Below, piece after piece: positions 46,755-58,922 of a stretch of DNA of 64,000 nucleotides (within the stretch, counting starts at the first letter, position 1; each line of letters starts with the position of its first letter). The notes below the pieces were generated by a model. The model made no database searches. It had not been told where the DNA came from and saw nothing but the letters and a program-made list of their open reading frames with translations. The translations under genes and the position numbers were made by a program. This DNA is from Chiridota heheva (Eukaryota; Echinodermata; Holothuroidea; Apodida; Chiridotidae). The stretch covers positions 442,001-506,000 of the forward strand of contig JAIGNY010000176.1 of assembly GCA_020152595.1 (NCBI GenBank). Reading direction: 5' to 3'.

Positions 46755-49280
46755 TAGACTGACAAGTTACCAATAGATTTACAAGTTGGTATTAGACTTA
46801 CAAGTTATCGATAGACTTACAGGTTATCAATGGATGCACAAGTAACTGATAGACTTACAAGTTATTGAGAGACGTACAAGTAATTGATTGACTTACAAGT
46901 TATCGAGAGACATACAAGTAACTGATAGACTGACAAGTTATCGAGAGACGTACAAGTAACTGATAGACTTGCAAGTTACTATTAGACTTGCAAGTTATTG
47001 ATAGACTTACAAATTACTGATAGACTTACAAGTTATCGAGAGACATACAAGTAACTGATAGACTTACAAGTTATCGAGAGACATACAAGTAACTGATAGA
47101 CTTACAAGTTATCGAGAGACATACAAGTAACTGATAGACTGACAAGTTATCGATAGACTTACAAGTAACTGATAGACTTGCAAGTTATCGAGAGATGTAC
47201 AAGTAACTGATAGACTTACAAGTAACTCGTAAACTTCCAAGTTACTATTGGACTTACAGGTTATTGATAGACTTACAAGTTACTGATAGGCTTACAAGTT
47301 ACTGATAGACTTACAAGTTACTGATAGACTTGCAAGTTATTGATAGACTTACAAATTACTGATAGACTTACAAGTTATCGAGAGACATACAAGTAACTGA
47401 TAGACTTACAAGTTATCGAGAGACATACAAGTAACTGATAGACTGACAAGTTATCGATAGACTTACAAGTAACTGATAGACTTGCAAGTTATCGAGAGAT
47501 GTACAAGTAACTGATAGACTTACAAGTAACTCGTAAACTTCCAAGTTACTATTGGACTTACAGGTTATTGATAGACTTACAAGTTACTGATAGGCTTACA
47601 AGTTACTGATAGACTTACAAGTTACTGATAGACTTACTAGTTACTGTTAGACTTACAAGTTATTGATAAACTTACAAGTTACTGATAGACTTACAAGTAA
47701 CTCATAGACTTACAAGTTATTGATAGACTTACAAGTTACTATTAGACTTACAAGTTATCGATAGACTTACAAGTTATTGATAGACTTACAAGTTAATGAT
47801 AGACTTACAAGTTACTGATAGACTTACAAGTTACTGATAGACTTACAAGTTACTGATAGACTTACAAGTTACTGATAGACTTACATGTTATCGATAGACT
47901 TACAAGGTACTGATAGACTAACAAGTTATCGATCTGCAAGTTATCGATAGACTCACAAGTTGCTGATAGACATACAAGTAACTCATACACTAACAAGTTA
48001 TCGAGAGATGTACAAGTTACTGATAGACTTAAAAGTTATTAAGAGACGTACAAGTAACTGATTGACTTACAAGTTACTGATAGACTTACAAGTTATCGAT
48101 AGACTTACAAGTAAATGATTGACTTACAAGTTATCAAGAGACGTACAAGTAACTGATTGACTTACAAGTTACTGATAAACTTACAAGTTACTGATAGACT
48201 TACAAGTTACTGATAGACTTACAAGTTATCGAGAGACATACAAGTAACTGATAGACTTAGAAGTTATCAAGAGACATACAAGTAACTGATAGACTTGCAA
48301 GTTATTGATGGACTTACAAGTAACTTATAGACTTACAAGTTACTGATAGACTTACAAGTTATCGAGAGAAATACATGTAACTGATAGACTTACAAGTTAT
48401 CAAGAGACGTACAAGTATCTGATTGACTTACAAGTTACTGATAGACTTACAAGTTATTGAGAGACGTACAAGTAACTGATTGACTTACAAGTTATTGATA
48501 GACTTACATGTTATCGATAGACTTACAAGTTACTGATAGACTTACAAGTTATCGAGAGATGTACAAGTAACTGATTGACTTACAAGTTATTAAGAGACGT
48601 ACAAGTAACTGATTGACTTACAAGTTACAGATAGACTTACAAGTTACTGATAGACTTACAAGTTATTGATAGACTTACAAGTTATCGAGAGACATACAAG
48701 TAACTGATAGACTTACAAGTTATCGATAGACTTACAAGTTAATGATAGACTTGCAAGTTATTGATGGACTTACAGGTAACTGATAAACTTACAAGTTATC
48801 AAGAGACATACAAGTAACTGATAGACTTACAAGTTATCGATAGACTTACAAGTTAATGATAGACTTTCAAGTTACTGATAGACTTACAAGTTACTGATAG
48901 ACTTACAAGTTACTGATAGACTTACAAGTTACTGATAGACTTACATGTTATCGATAGGCTTACAAGGTACTGATAGACTAACAAGTTATTGACCTGCAAG
49001 TTATCGATAGACTTACAAGTTACTGATAGACTTACAAGTTATTGATAGACTTACAAGTTATCGAGAGACATACAAGTAACTGATAGACTTACAAGTTATC
49101 GATGGACTTACAGGTACAGTAACTGATAGACTTACAAGTTATCGATAGACTTACAAGTTACTGATAGACTTACAAGTTATCGAGAGACATACAAGTAACT
49201 GATAGACTTACAAGTTATCAAGAGACGTACAAGTAACTGATAGACTTACAAGTTACTGATAGACTTACAAGATATTGATA
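46755..49280. repeat. 19-bp satellite, about 130 copies, with higher-order repeats
   Basis: The unit is GACTTACAAGTTACTGATA with frequent variants (TTATCGATA, GAGAGACATACAAGTAACT). Rare variants show block duplication: TAACTCGTAAACTTCCAAG at about 47223 and 47527, 304 bases apart (16 units). ACATGTTATCGATAG plus the GGTACTGATAGACTAACAAG block at 47883 recurs at 48943. The array ends about 350 bases before the distal terminal exon. 46100-46740 holds no gene that I can see. Confidence 0.97.
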
Positions 49281-49630
49281 GCACTTCATCGAGCATGAGA
49301 TCTGGTCACTTTTCGTGAAGAAAAAAAAAGGAAGCGCCCTAGAAACTAGTGTCCAAGATTTGCACAGTATGTTGAACTCTATCTCATGTACTGATATCTA
49401 AAGTTTAACATCCAGCCAGTTGTGCATAATTATGAGGAATATGATATTAAAACTTGTAAACAATTTGATCATTTTCAGATTTAAACCTGCAGTTGAATCA
49501 TGTTTTAGATTTTGGAAAATGAACAAAGTGACTGAAGTTGGCCTTAAAAGTTATGGTTGTGAAAGAGAAATCACTTCATGCTTTATAAAGTAATGCATTG
49601 TTTGTTTGTTTGTTTTTTTGCTCCAATCAG

Positions 49631-49798
49631 GTAAATGCATATGGATTTGGAGGGAGCTGGGCAAAATACTCGGACCACTACTATGAAAAACAGTATAAGA
49701 AAAAAGTACATTATGCAAACCACGACGACAACTCGGAAATGAAATTGTGGCATCTTTTGAACGAGGAGAAGATCATCAGCTTGTATACAAGAGACTGA
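49631..49798 (+). CDS. ST6GALNAC1/2-like: ST6GalNAc-1/2-like sialyltransferase, distal terminal exon
   Basis: The T-rich acceptor GCTCCAATCAG ends at 49630. The exon starts in phase 0 and encodes 55 residues to a TGA. It completes motif S with VNAYGFGGS, then gives motif III SDHYYE and motif VS NHDDNSE, and ends EKIISLYTRD. Key residues match the proximal exon (39678), but the stretches between motifs differ strongly: this exon has KQYKKKVHYA where the proximal one has KTFSSHLSFM, so it is far more basic. It can be spliced to the motif S exon at 30986 in frame. An AATAAA lies 142 bases after the stop. No second copy of the upstream exons was found between 39.9 and 49.6 kb. Confidence 0.93.
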   Translation, partial: VNAYGFGGSWAKYSDHYYEKQYKKKVHYANHDDNSEMKLWHLLNEEKIISLYTRD

Positions 49799-49939
49799 TA
49801 GCAGGAAGCCAAGAAATGGTTTACAAATTGTGTCATACAGGGGTCATAGCACCCTGAGTAATTAAGAAGCTTTGATGTTGGTCATTGTGTAGAATGATAA
49901 TTTTCGCATTCCGTTTTGATGTTTATTCAATATTTCACC

Positions 49940-49945
49940 AATAAA
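49940..49945 (+). promoter_or_regulatory. Poly(A) signal AATAAA of the distal terminal exon
   Basis: Canonical hexamer in CCAATAAAAATACG, 142 bases after the distal stop codon, followed within 40 bases by a T/G-containing stretch. It suggests a short 3' untranslated region of about 160 bases. Confidence 0.7.
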
Positions 49946-50621
49946 AATACGAAATTGTATATTGAAAAAAGCTTAAAGATAACTGATTTTATTATTGTAT
50001 GTATGTGAAAACTACAGTCTTTCAGAACCATCTATGCCCTGTAAAAGGACATGGGATAATGAGAATCGTGGGCGTTGGTTTCCATTTTGCAGGGGACAAA
50101 ATAACTTTTAATATGGGTGGGAGCGGTTATATTTGTTGATCATATAAAAGGCGCTTATATTTCTTGATCATATGAAAGGATTGCGCTCATAGTCTTTTAC
50201 ACCATTTCTGCTCTTACAGTTGAAGCTGAAACATACAGAAATTAATCACAGTTGTAGCAATCCCCTTTTTAATGAGAGACTTTCAAAGTTATTTTCTCTT
50301 GTTATATGTATCATCTTGCCTTTAAAAGACCTATAATATAAACCTTCTCTGTGAGAAACTGTCCTCGATTTTTTTTTTTGTACCCTTTGTATCTAAAAAA
50401 ATTGAAAGCATATTTAAAAAAGCATGCCAAGTCAATTGCTATTTTTTGTGTGTGATGGAGTTTTCTGTACATTTTTATGATGTAATTGATTTTTTAGTGA
50501 TGTAGGACATACCTAAGACAAACCAGCAAGTGTCTTTAAGCTACCTTTAAATGCCTTCTTCATGTGTGTCAGAAACGTGTCCTTCACACATCAAGTAAAT
50601 CTACAGAGCTTTCTAAACTAA

Positions 50622-50705
50622 AGGGGACCGATAGCTTAGTTAGATGCACTCCTGACCATATGTTAAAGGTTCTATGGTAGAATCCACCAACGACTAAAGA
50701 ATTTT
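50622..50705 (+). mobile_element. tRNA-derived SINE head
   Basis: GGGGACCGATAGCTTAGTTA with a box-A-like core and GGTTCTATGGTAGAATCC with a decayed box-B lie at tRNA-like spacing, followed by CACCAACGACTAAAG. This matches the head of tRNA-derived SINEs rather than a working tRNA, as the box B carries an insertion. 50710-51490 otherwise shows nothing coding. Confidence 0.55.
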
Positions 50706-51499
50706 CCAGAGACATGTAGATAGTGCTGCCATTAGGGGGTCAGAGGGGGGTCCTATGGGGCTTGGGTCATAAGGGCCTGTAAATTTCAAGAAAGGGAATG
50801 TATGTTCAAATCTAAGGAGGGGGGGGGGGGGCAAAACTTTTATTTTATTACTCTGTCCATACCAATATATAGGGCACAAACATTTGTGTGCAGCTATATC
50901 ACATTGCATACCGCATACTTTTTTTGCAGGTAATTGGAGCTCTGCTTTCCATCTTAGAAGGTACGACCGGTGCCTCTGTGTTTAAAGTATATAATTATAC
51001 AAGTTAATTGTATTGGTCGTTTTTAAGACTGCATGAGCTGACCAACTAGTTTACCTTATCAGTACCAATCAAAATTTGATATTGCTTATATGCTATGGGC
51101 AAGAATAGGTATACTATGTATAAATAATCAATTCATTGATAATCCATAGTAAAATATGGCAATTGTTAGTTTGGCATGTCAACTGGTAGTTGGGGTTGTT
51201 CCTGAGTTGCCACTTCTAAATACAAAGAAGCAAATAATGCCAATTTGAGGGACATTTTGACTGGGGGCTGATGAAAACAAATGGAGGGGAACTCTATATA
51301 ATCATATAGTATAGTATCGTATATAACCAATTTGGTCTGAGGCCATTTCCTACAATTTGTTCAAGACACTTCTCACTTAACAGCATGATTATGGTGAAAA
51401 TATTTCAGTTTTGTAGAACGTCTTGCTAGTACAAACCTACAAAAATTGTAGGATTTTGGAAGTCGAAAAGTTTTTAAGTTTTAATGAACATCATTGAAA

Positions 51500-51884
51500 C
51501 ATGTAAGTCGTGTGAACGTGCAAGTCATGTAAACATGCAAGCAGTGTAAACATACAATTTGTGCAAATTTTCAAGTTGTGTAAACATGCAGTTCGTGTAA
51601 ACATGCAAGTCGTGTAAACATGCAAGTCGTGTAAACTTGCGAGTCGTGTAAACATGCAAGTCTTGTAAACATGCAAGTCTTGTAAACATGCAAGTCGTGT
51701 AAGCATGCAAGTCGTGTAAACATGCAAGTCTTGTAAACATGCAAGTCGTGTAAGCATGCAAGTTGTGTAAGCATGCAAGTCGTGTAAGCATGCAAGTCGT
51801 GTAAGCATGCAAGTCGTGTAAGCATGCAAGTCGTGTAAGCATGCAAGTCGTGTAAGCATGCAAGTCGTGTAAGCATGCAAGTCA
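51500..51884. repeat. 17-bp minisatellite, about 22 copies
   Basis: The unit is CATGCAAGTCGTGTAAG, with AAAC/AAGC, CGT/CTT and other variants. Units get more uniform toward the right end, where seven near-identical copies lie. Because 17 is not a multiple of three, all three minus-strand frames read the same 17-residue Leu/His/Tyr repeat without stops; none is a likely gene. Confidence 0.97.
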
Positions 51885-52369
51885 GGGGTAGGGAGAATGT
51901 ATATCCACTGCATATTGCATATTTAGCTTTTTAAGGTACTCTTCAGTATAATTGATGTGTGTAATTGGTTACTTTGCATTTTTGTCAGAATTATGAAATG
52001 AATATTGTTACGGGTGCTTCTTTTAGCTGTTCATAAGTTTCAGAGTTATTGTTTTGATATCTTTGTTGTTGAAATCAGAGTATTTATCATGTACAGATTT
52101 TGAAAGAGGTCTTGTTATGTAAATGAATTATTGCGAGCTTTATGTTCATTGTTTTTGCCAATGCACCAATGAGTTCTGCAATTTTCATGTGTACAAAATT
52201 TCAAAAGATAATGACATTTTTTTAAAGTGTTTTTGATTTTCTTTATATTAAATTATTGTTGTAATTACGTGCTGTTGTGTATGGCTCATAGGTGACATGG
52301 CAATTTGGTTAATGATTGTATGCGGGTAAAACACTAAAATGCTGTCTAAATTTTATTTTTACCTTTATT

Positions 52370-52585
52370 TTGTCTGGCAAAGAATTTAATTTGTCTTGCT
52401 TAGCATTTATTTTGTCAGCTTAGCATTTGTTTTTGTTTGTTTTGTCAGATTCTTACAGATGTACCATCAATTTCTTTTGTGTTCTTACAATTTCTAATGT
52501 TTCTTCTTGTTCTGTCAATATCTTGTGTGTTCTATATATTTCTTGTGTGTTCTGTCAATTTCTTGTGTGTTTTGTCAAATCTTTT
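52370..52585. repeat. TTTGTCAGCTTAGC / CTTGTGTGTTCTGTCAATTT short repeats, left of DIRS insertion
   Basis: Imperfect repeats of TTCTTGTGTGTTCTGTCAAT. The same words resume at 55798-55880, on the far side of the DIRS-like element, which suggests that the element landed inside this array. 51890-52360 is plain A+T-rich DNA. Confidence 0.75.
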
Positions 52586-52600
52586 TAAACTTTAAATTAC

Positions 52601-53575
52601 ATGCGAACCTTCCAGTACGTGTCCCAACAGTTTTTTCCTAAGGTTGTAGTTCCTTCCCAGACTCCCACATTTCTGGGAGCAATCCTGGATTTCACACAAG
52701 GTCATATACGACCGACAGAGGAACAATTCTTAACCATGAAGGCTGGAGCCAATGTCCTCCTCTCACATCCGGCGTTGCCGGCGAGAGCTTGTCTGGTATT
52801 CGTAGGATACCTAGCCAGTTTGGTAGATGTAGTCCCATTGTGCAGGATTTACATGGAGATCTACAATTTAACCACTGGATCATTTCATCCCATCCAGGAC
52901 GGACCTCAAGTATTCCGTCCCCTGTACACAGGCAGTGATCCCCTATATATTGTGTGGTGCATCCACTCTCACCTGTTTACAGGGAGCTGTTTTCCACCCG
53001 TCAGACCTTTACTGTCAGTGGTGATGGGGTGGGAAGCACATTTAGGATGGTCCCAAATTGCAGGATTTTGGACGGGCACTTGGTACAGACAGCACATCAA
53101 TATGTGGGTAACTAGAGGCAGTGGGCCAGGCTTTTGTTCATTTTCTACCACAGGTACAGAGCAAGACTGTTCTGATATGCACAGACAACACCACAGTAGT
53201 GGCGTATATCAACACAGTGAGGCATGAGATTCAGGAGACTGGATCTTTGCCAAGTCCCTTCTGTCTTGGTACATGACAAACAAGGTCAGCCTTCAGGAGT
53301 TCCACATTCCAGGCAAGGAGAACACGATCGCAGATCTGTTATTTCACCTCCAGGGAGCCCCTCACAAATGGGGGCTCCTTCCGCAGATGGCCAACATGAT
53401 CTGGTTGAATTTCGGTCTCCCGGACAAAGATCTGTTCATGGACAACCACAAGCTGCAAACTTTTTATGCTCTGACCCCCAACCTGAAGGGTCTGGAGAGT
53501 TGACACATTCACGATCAGGTGCATCCACTTCATTTGCGTTAGTACAGAGAGTATTAAACAAGGCAATTTAGGTTC
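52601..53575 (+). pseudogene. DIRS-like reverse transcriptase/RNase H fragment
   Basis: The 52601-53227 frame has TFLGAILDFTQGHIRPTEEQ, the thumb/connection motif of DIRS and related reverse transcriptases. It continues with a VFVGYLASLVDVVPL segment and a decayed RNase H start, VMGWEAHLGW..HINMW. In another frame from about 53160 come CTDNTTVVAYINT-type residues, and at 53273-53503 EFHIPGKENTIADLL, the end of RNase H. At least two frameshifts separate the blocks, so it cannot make a working protein. Confidence 0.85.
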
Positions 53576-53679
53576 AGTGTCACATGTTGCTTCTGGTAGC
53601 TCCCAATTGGCCCTGTCAACTGTGGTTCCCTCAGCTGCTTAATCTAATCGCAGGTTTCCATACAAGCTTCTGGTCAGGG

Positions 53680-54790
53680 ACGACGTAGTCTCAATCCCGG
53701 GCTCCTGCAAACTGCACCACAATCCAAAAGCACTCCATTTGTCTGTGTGGCCTCTATCCATGAATACTGGTGTCACAAGGCCTGTTGGAAGAAGCTGCCC
53801 AAGTGGCAGCCCAAAGTCAGAGATCCTCCACTTTGGGATGTATTCTACCAGACTTGGAATGTCTTGAGACTGGTGCCAGAATAGATCGGTTTCTCCGCAT
53901 ACTGATGGTTTCTCCGTCTTGGTGACATAGTGGATTTCTTGTTCTGTCAGTTTAATCTGAATAAATCCATCAATACAATCAAGGGTTTTCGGACAGCTAT
54001 CCACCTGGGCTTTCCAGATGGATCGACAGTCACTGGTGCGTGGCCTCTGAAAGATTACTTACAGGAATGTTTTACAAAGACCTTTAGTTCGGATCCTTGC
54101 TCTCACATGGGACATGCAAGTAGTTTTCGAGACACTAGTACAGGCTCTGTTTGAGCCGCTTTCTGTGTGTCCACTTAAAGAACTGTCAATCAAAACAGTT
54201 TTTCTACTCTCCGCGGCCTCTGCCATATGCAGAGGTGCCATTCACATGCCTTCGCTTGAAGAAGGCCACATTCACTTTGAATCTGGGGGTGTACGGCTTG
54301 TACCCGACCCAGCTTTCTTGGCCAAAAATCAAACTTTAGAGTTTCTACCGGAACCGATATTCCTTCCGTTACTCTCTACATTTTCTGACACATCAGAGGA
54401 CAGGGCCTGGTGCCCCGTTTGATGTCTCAAACAATATATTAAACGTGCACAATCCATACCGAACGACGTAAAAGCTTTATTCGTGTCTTTACAAAATTTA
54501 CATCGCTCCATTTCAGGTGATACGATTTCGCGATATATTGTTTAAAGCAATCATGTTTAATAAATCCATGTTGTTCACGGAACTATCAGTTGAGGCACAT
54601 CAGGTATGAGGCATAGCTAAAACTACATCAATTGCGCTATTGGTGGGGTTCCCCTCAGCGAGATTCTTCACACTGCGGTATTAAAAACACCAGCCATGTT
54701 TGTCTCCGCATATCTGAAGATATACCAGACTAACAAGGCGGAGTTGCAAGGGCCGTTCTTTCCAGAAGAGGACCGTCCCTTTCATGAGGT
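53680..54790 (+). pseudogene. DIRS-like tyrosine recombinase fragment
   Basis: Frames in this interval read like the DIRS recombinase. An N-terminal core-binding part is broken by stops (53930-54060). Then comes a long intact part at 54114-54422 with ELSIKTVFLLSAASA followed by GGVRLVPDPAFLAKNQTLEF. The C-terminal box is spread across frames near 54590-54730, with an AHQV-type His-x-x-Arg region (altered here) and MFVSAYLKIY containing the expected Tyr. Stops and shifts show that it is inactive. Confidence 0.8.
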
Positions 54791-55488
54791 GAATATTTTT
54801 GTAATTTATTTACATTTTCTTGTTTCACTTACGATTCAACTTGTTAGTTTATTGACGTTTTGGGCATTTTTACTAACGAATTTTGGCTGCTGTTTCAGCA
54901 CGTTTGATTCATTTTATTTTACTAACAAAAATTTGTGTTGTTCAAGCACTTTTTATTTTGTTTAATTTTACTAAAGAAGCTTTGCTGTTGTTCGGGCAAT
55001 TTTTAGTTTGTTGTTTTATTAACAAAAATTTTGCCGTGTTTAGACACATCCTGTTTTGTTTATTTTTACTAATGAAATTCTGCCACTATTGTGGCAGTTT
55101 CTGTTTAGTTTACCTTTACAGACGGTTTTTCCCCTCATGTTTAACAAAACCGTCCCAGTCATCTGGTGAATCTTGTAAGTTTTTACCATGACATACTGGG
55201 CGTTGTTTACAGTTGAACTCTGTTCACTAACAACTTCTGTTAACATGCGTTTTCAGGCAACTAACCCATGTTTAGTCGACGTCTTGCCTTGGTTATTACT
55301 AACAGGTTGTTCCCTGTTCCTTTATTATAACTAGTATTGGTTTACTATTTTATAGTAATTCTTATTCAGAGGTTTTTATCTTAAGAGGATAAGGAATCTA
55401 ATCCTTTAAGTAGGATCAAACTAGTGCGAGTATTAGGACCAGCCTTTTGAAAATTGAGATTTGACCTGAACTCCCTTCCATTCCTCGG

Positions 55489-55782
55489 TTGCAATCTGAT
55501 TGCATATTTATAGCATGGAAGGTAAGATAAAACTTCAAGTAAATTTACCCTGTTAAGCGTGGCGGGAATATTTACGAGAGTTATACTTACCTTCCATGCG
55601 TCCTGGCCTGCCTTCCCTCTTGTCAGGCCTCGGTGGAATTTAAGTGCGGCATGTTAGAGGTATTATGAGGTTAGAGCTGATCTGGTAAATATGTTTTAGG
55701 TCGGTTAGAATCAGTCATTGGACCAGATTGCATATGTATAGCATGGAAGGTAAGTATAACTCTCGTAAATATCCCTGTTACA
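55489..55782. repeat. DIRS terminal direct and inverted repeats
   Basis: A perfect 32-base inverted repeat lies at 55568-55599 and 55741-55772 (ending GCATGGAAGGTAAGTATAAC in the right arm). A diverged direct copy of the right arm and its flank (GATTGCATATTTATAGCATG) is at about 55489-55556, against GATTGCATATGTATAGCATG at 55725. Such mixed direct and inverted ends match the split terminal repeats of DIRS elements. Confidence 0.85.
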
Positions 55783-56154
55783 CTTTGTGGGGTAAATTTC
55801 TTGTGTGTGTGTGGCAATTTATTGTCATGTCAATTTCTTGCATGTTCTGTCAATTTTGTGTCTTCTATCAATTCTGTCATGTTTGTTTTGTGAACATCTT
55901 TTTATCTCTTGGTTGTTAGATATGGTAGCTAATCACCACTTATCACTGTACATAAGAGTGTTTTATAGACTTGAAAGTGTTTCAAAATGTAATGAAAAGC
56001 TTTAAGTTTTGAACGATTATAGGTACTGTTGAATTGAAAGGCACGTATTTCATTTACATGCCCAGATGGCATGACAAGCAATTTTGTATGAAAATTTCAG
56101 AACAAAATACTTTAATCTTTTGTACATTGAACTTTGATGGTTTATGGATGTTAA

Positions 56155-56512
56155 AAGTTCTGTAGTCTATGAAAGAGGTCTGTAGCCTATGAAAGAGATC
56201 TGTTGCCTATGAAAGAGGTCTGTAGCCTATGAAAGAGAGAAGGTCTGCCTATGAAAGAGAGAAGGTCTGTAGCCTATGAAAGAGGTCTGTAGCCTATGAA
56301 AGAGGTCTGTACCCTATGAAAGAGGTCTGTTGTAGCCTATGAAAGAGAAAGGTCTGTAGCCTATGAAAGAAGGTCTGTTGCCTATAAAAGAGAGAAAGTC
56401 TGTTGCCTATGAAAGAGAGAAGGTCTGTTGCCTTTGAAAGAGAGAAGGACTGTAGCCTATGAAAGAGAGAAGGTCTGTAGCCTATGAAAGAGGTCTAGCC
56501 TATGAAAGAGCT
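56155..56512. repeat. About 20-bp minisatellite (CTGTAGCCTATGAAAGAGGT)
   Basis: About 16 copies with optional GAGAA insertions that lengthen some units to 24-26 bases. 55880-56150 and 56520-57260 contain nothing I can identify. Confidence 0.95.
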
Positions 56513-57267
56513 TAAAATTAGCAGTAGAACAGTCTTTCAAAATATCAGCTTTAACTTGCAAAGAAGGACAAATGAATATCTAATGACTGTTTTCAACATA
56601 TGCAAGGTTTGTGATGCACAATTGGAGGACAACTCAATATATTGATTACTTTCCTAACTTTTTGGCATGATAGCTAGAATATTATTTCTATTTGGGAATG
56701 GAAGAGATTAAAAAACTTTGTCATAATCTTTGCTCTAAAGAGTACTGGCAGAAGCAGGTTAACAAAAGGAAAATAAAATCAGGCTGCCATGTTTTACATC
56801 ACAAATTTGAATACATTTTTTAAAGATGCATATTAACACCTGAAATTGAAACAAAACAACTTTAAAATGCCAATTTTTCATCAAAAATATTTTTGTTTTG
56901 TTTTTTGCTTATTCTTGCATTTGATTGCATCGTTAATAGGTGCGGTTATGCTGAATAGTGGAATATTAATTTATTCTACAGCTTAACAGATTAATTTGCC
57001 TCAATTTCCATGTAATATCTGTAACCATTTGTAGATACAGCTCTCTCCAATAACTCCAAATAAAATTGTGTATTTCTCTCCAAGAGTTAAATTATAATTT
57101 AGAAAAGAAGTGCCTATTGTAATATGCTGTTCCTTAGTGGATGAAGTACTTACTGTATTAGGATAATCTCACACATTTAAACACAATTTGCCAATTTAAT
57201 ACATTGAAAGTTGCTCATATCACATGTATTTTGTACAGCTCATGTTGAGTTCAAAATGTTTCTATTT

Positions 57268-57693
57268 TGTGGCTGATATACCAATGTTGGCTGATATACC
57301 AATGTTGGCTGATATACCAATGTTGGCTGATATACCAATGTTGGCTGATATACCAATGTTGGCTGTTATACCAATGTTGGCTGTTATACCAATGTTGGCT
57401 GTTATACCAATGTTGGCTGAAATACCAATGTTGGCTGTTATACCAATGTTGGCTGTTATACCAATGTTGGCTGTTATACCAATGTTGGCTGTTATACCAA
57501 TGTTGGCTGTTATACCAATGTTGGCTGTAATACCAATGTTAGTTGGCTGTTATACCAATGTTGGTTGGCTGTTATACCAATGTTGGCTGTTATACCAATG
57601 TTGGCTGTTACACCAATGTTGGTTGTTATACCAATGTTGGCTGTTATACCAATGTTGGCTGTTTTACCAATGTTGGCTGTTATACCAATGTTG
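57268..57693. repeat. 18-bp minisatellite (GCTGTTATACCAATGTTG)
   Basis: About 23 copies. The first five carry GCTGATATACC and the rest GCTGTTATACC; a 4-base TTGG/GTTA insertion occurs twice near 57540-57570. The resulting 156-residue frame is a by-product. Confidence 0.97.
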
Positions 57694-57864
57694 AAATGAA
57701 AATATTAAATAACCAATGACTGTAAGCACAAAATCTTTAAAAAGAATTTCTTTCTGAGCTCTTGTTATCTCTTGTTTTAGGTTTTAAAGCCGAATTGTGA
57801 TTATATGAGCAAACATGTTTTGTTGAAGAAGAAGTCACCTACACTGCAGGCATTTTGTTAAAAT

Positions 57865-58395
57865 TGATGAATTTAGAGTGGTGTTAATAATTTCTTGTCA
57901 GTAATTGATTAATTTAGAGTGGTGTGAAACATTTCTTGTCAGTAATTGATGAATTTAGAGTGGTGTTATTAAATTTCTTGAATTCAGTGGTGTGAAAAAT
58001 TTCTTGATTGAATTTTGGTGTTATTAAATTCTTGTCAGTAATTGATGAATTTAGACAAATTTATTGTCAGTAATTGATGAATTTAGAGTGGTGTTATTAA
58101 ATTCTTGTCAGTAATTGTGAATTTAAAAAATTTCTTGTTAGTAATTGATGAATTTAGAGTGGTGTTATTAAATTCTTGTCAGTAATTGATGAATTTAGAG
58201 TGGTGCTATTAATTTATTGTCAGTAATTGATGAATTTAGAGTGGTGTTATTAATTTATTGTCAATAATTGATGAATTTAGAGTGGTGTTATTGATTTCTT
58301 GTCAGTAATTGATGATTGATTTTAGTCAGTAATTGATGTTATTGATTTCTTGTCAGTAATTGATGAATTTAGAGCAGTGTTATTAATTTGTCAGT
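57865..58395. repeat. About 41-bp minisatellite (GTCAGTAATTGATGAATTTA)
   Basis: About 12 copies of GTCAGTAATTGATGAATTTA followed by GAGTGGTGTTATTAATTTCT, with deletions in several units. Confidence 0.93.
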
Positions 58396-58544
58396 AACTG
58401 AACTACCTTAAGTAATTTGTTTATCGATAGTATAAGTATTAATTAGGAAAGTAATATAAAATGTATTTAAACTGGCTTTTATTTTCACCAAAAAGTTTAA
58501 ATTCTGAACAGAAGTTTTTAAAATACATCAAACCAGTCAATGTA

Positions 58545-58922
58545 TTTACAAAGTTATTGCTAATCAATGTTATTACTAATCAAAGTTATTGCTAATCAAT
58601 GTTATTGCTAATCATTGTTATTGCTAATCATTGTTGTTACTAATCAATGTTATTGATAATCATTGTTATTGCTAATCATTTGTTATTGCTAATCAATGCT
58701 AATTTTTGCTAATCAATCTTATTAATAATCAATGTTTTTGATAATCAAAGTTATTGCTAATCAATAATCACTGTTATTGCTAATCAATGTTATTGATAAT
58801 CAATGTTATTGCTAATCAATGTTTTTTATATTAATTCATTAATGTTATTGCTAATCAATGTTTTGATAATCAATGTTATTGCTAATCAATGTTAGTGCTA
58901 ATCAATGTTATTGCTAATCAAA
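58545..58922. repeat. About 16-bp minisatellite (TAATCAATGTTATTGC)
   Basis: About 23 imperfect copies, with GATAATC and AATCATTG variants. Confidence 0.94.

Larger units (their letters stand above)
52586..55797 (+). mobile_element. DIRS-like tyrosine-recombinase retrotransposon, truncated and degenerate
   Basis: It contains, in order, the end of a reverse transcriptase, an RNase H-type domain, a tyrosine recombinase and a repeated terminal region. This order and the inverted/direct repeat end structure fit DIRS elements. The 5' part (gag and reverse transcriptase palm) is missing. About 67-base tandem repeats of a TTTTACTAACAAAAATTT unit lie at 54840-55120. The region is richer in G+C than its flanks. 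Confidence 0.85.

Noticed and set aside
46755-49280. CRISPR-like array
   Set aside because: There are no unique spacers; it is a continuous 19-base satellite in a eukaryotic intron.
50931-50961. Small exon between TTTGCAG and GGTACGACC
   Set aside because: Only about ten codons, with no neighbours in phase and no family match; probably chance splice-like sites.
51491-51913. 140-residue Leu/His/Tyr repeat protein
   Set aside because: The 17-base unit reads the same peptide in all three frames; a by-product of the repeat.
57224-57694. Pro-Met-Leu-Ala repeat protein
   Set aside because: 18-base minisatellite; the frame changes at two 4-base insertions and no gene structure surrounds it.
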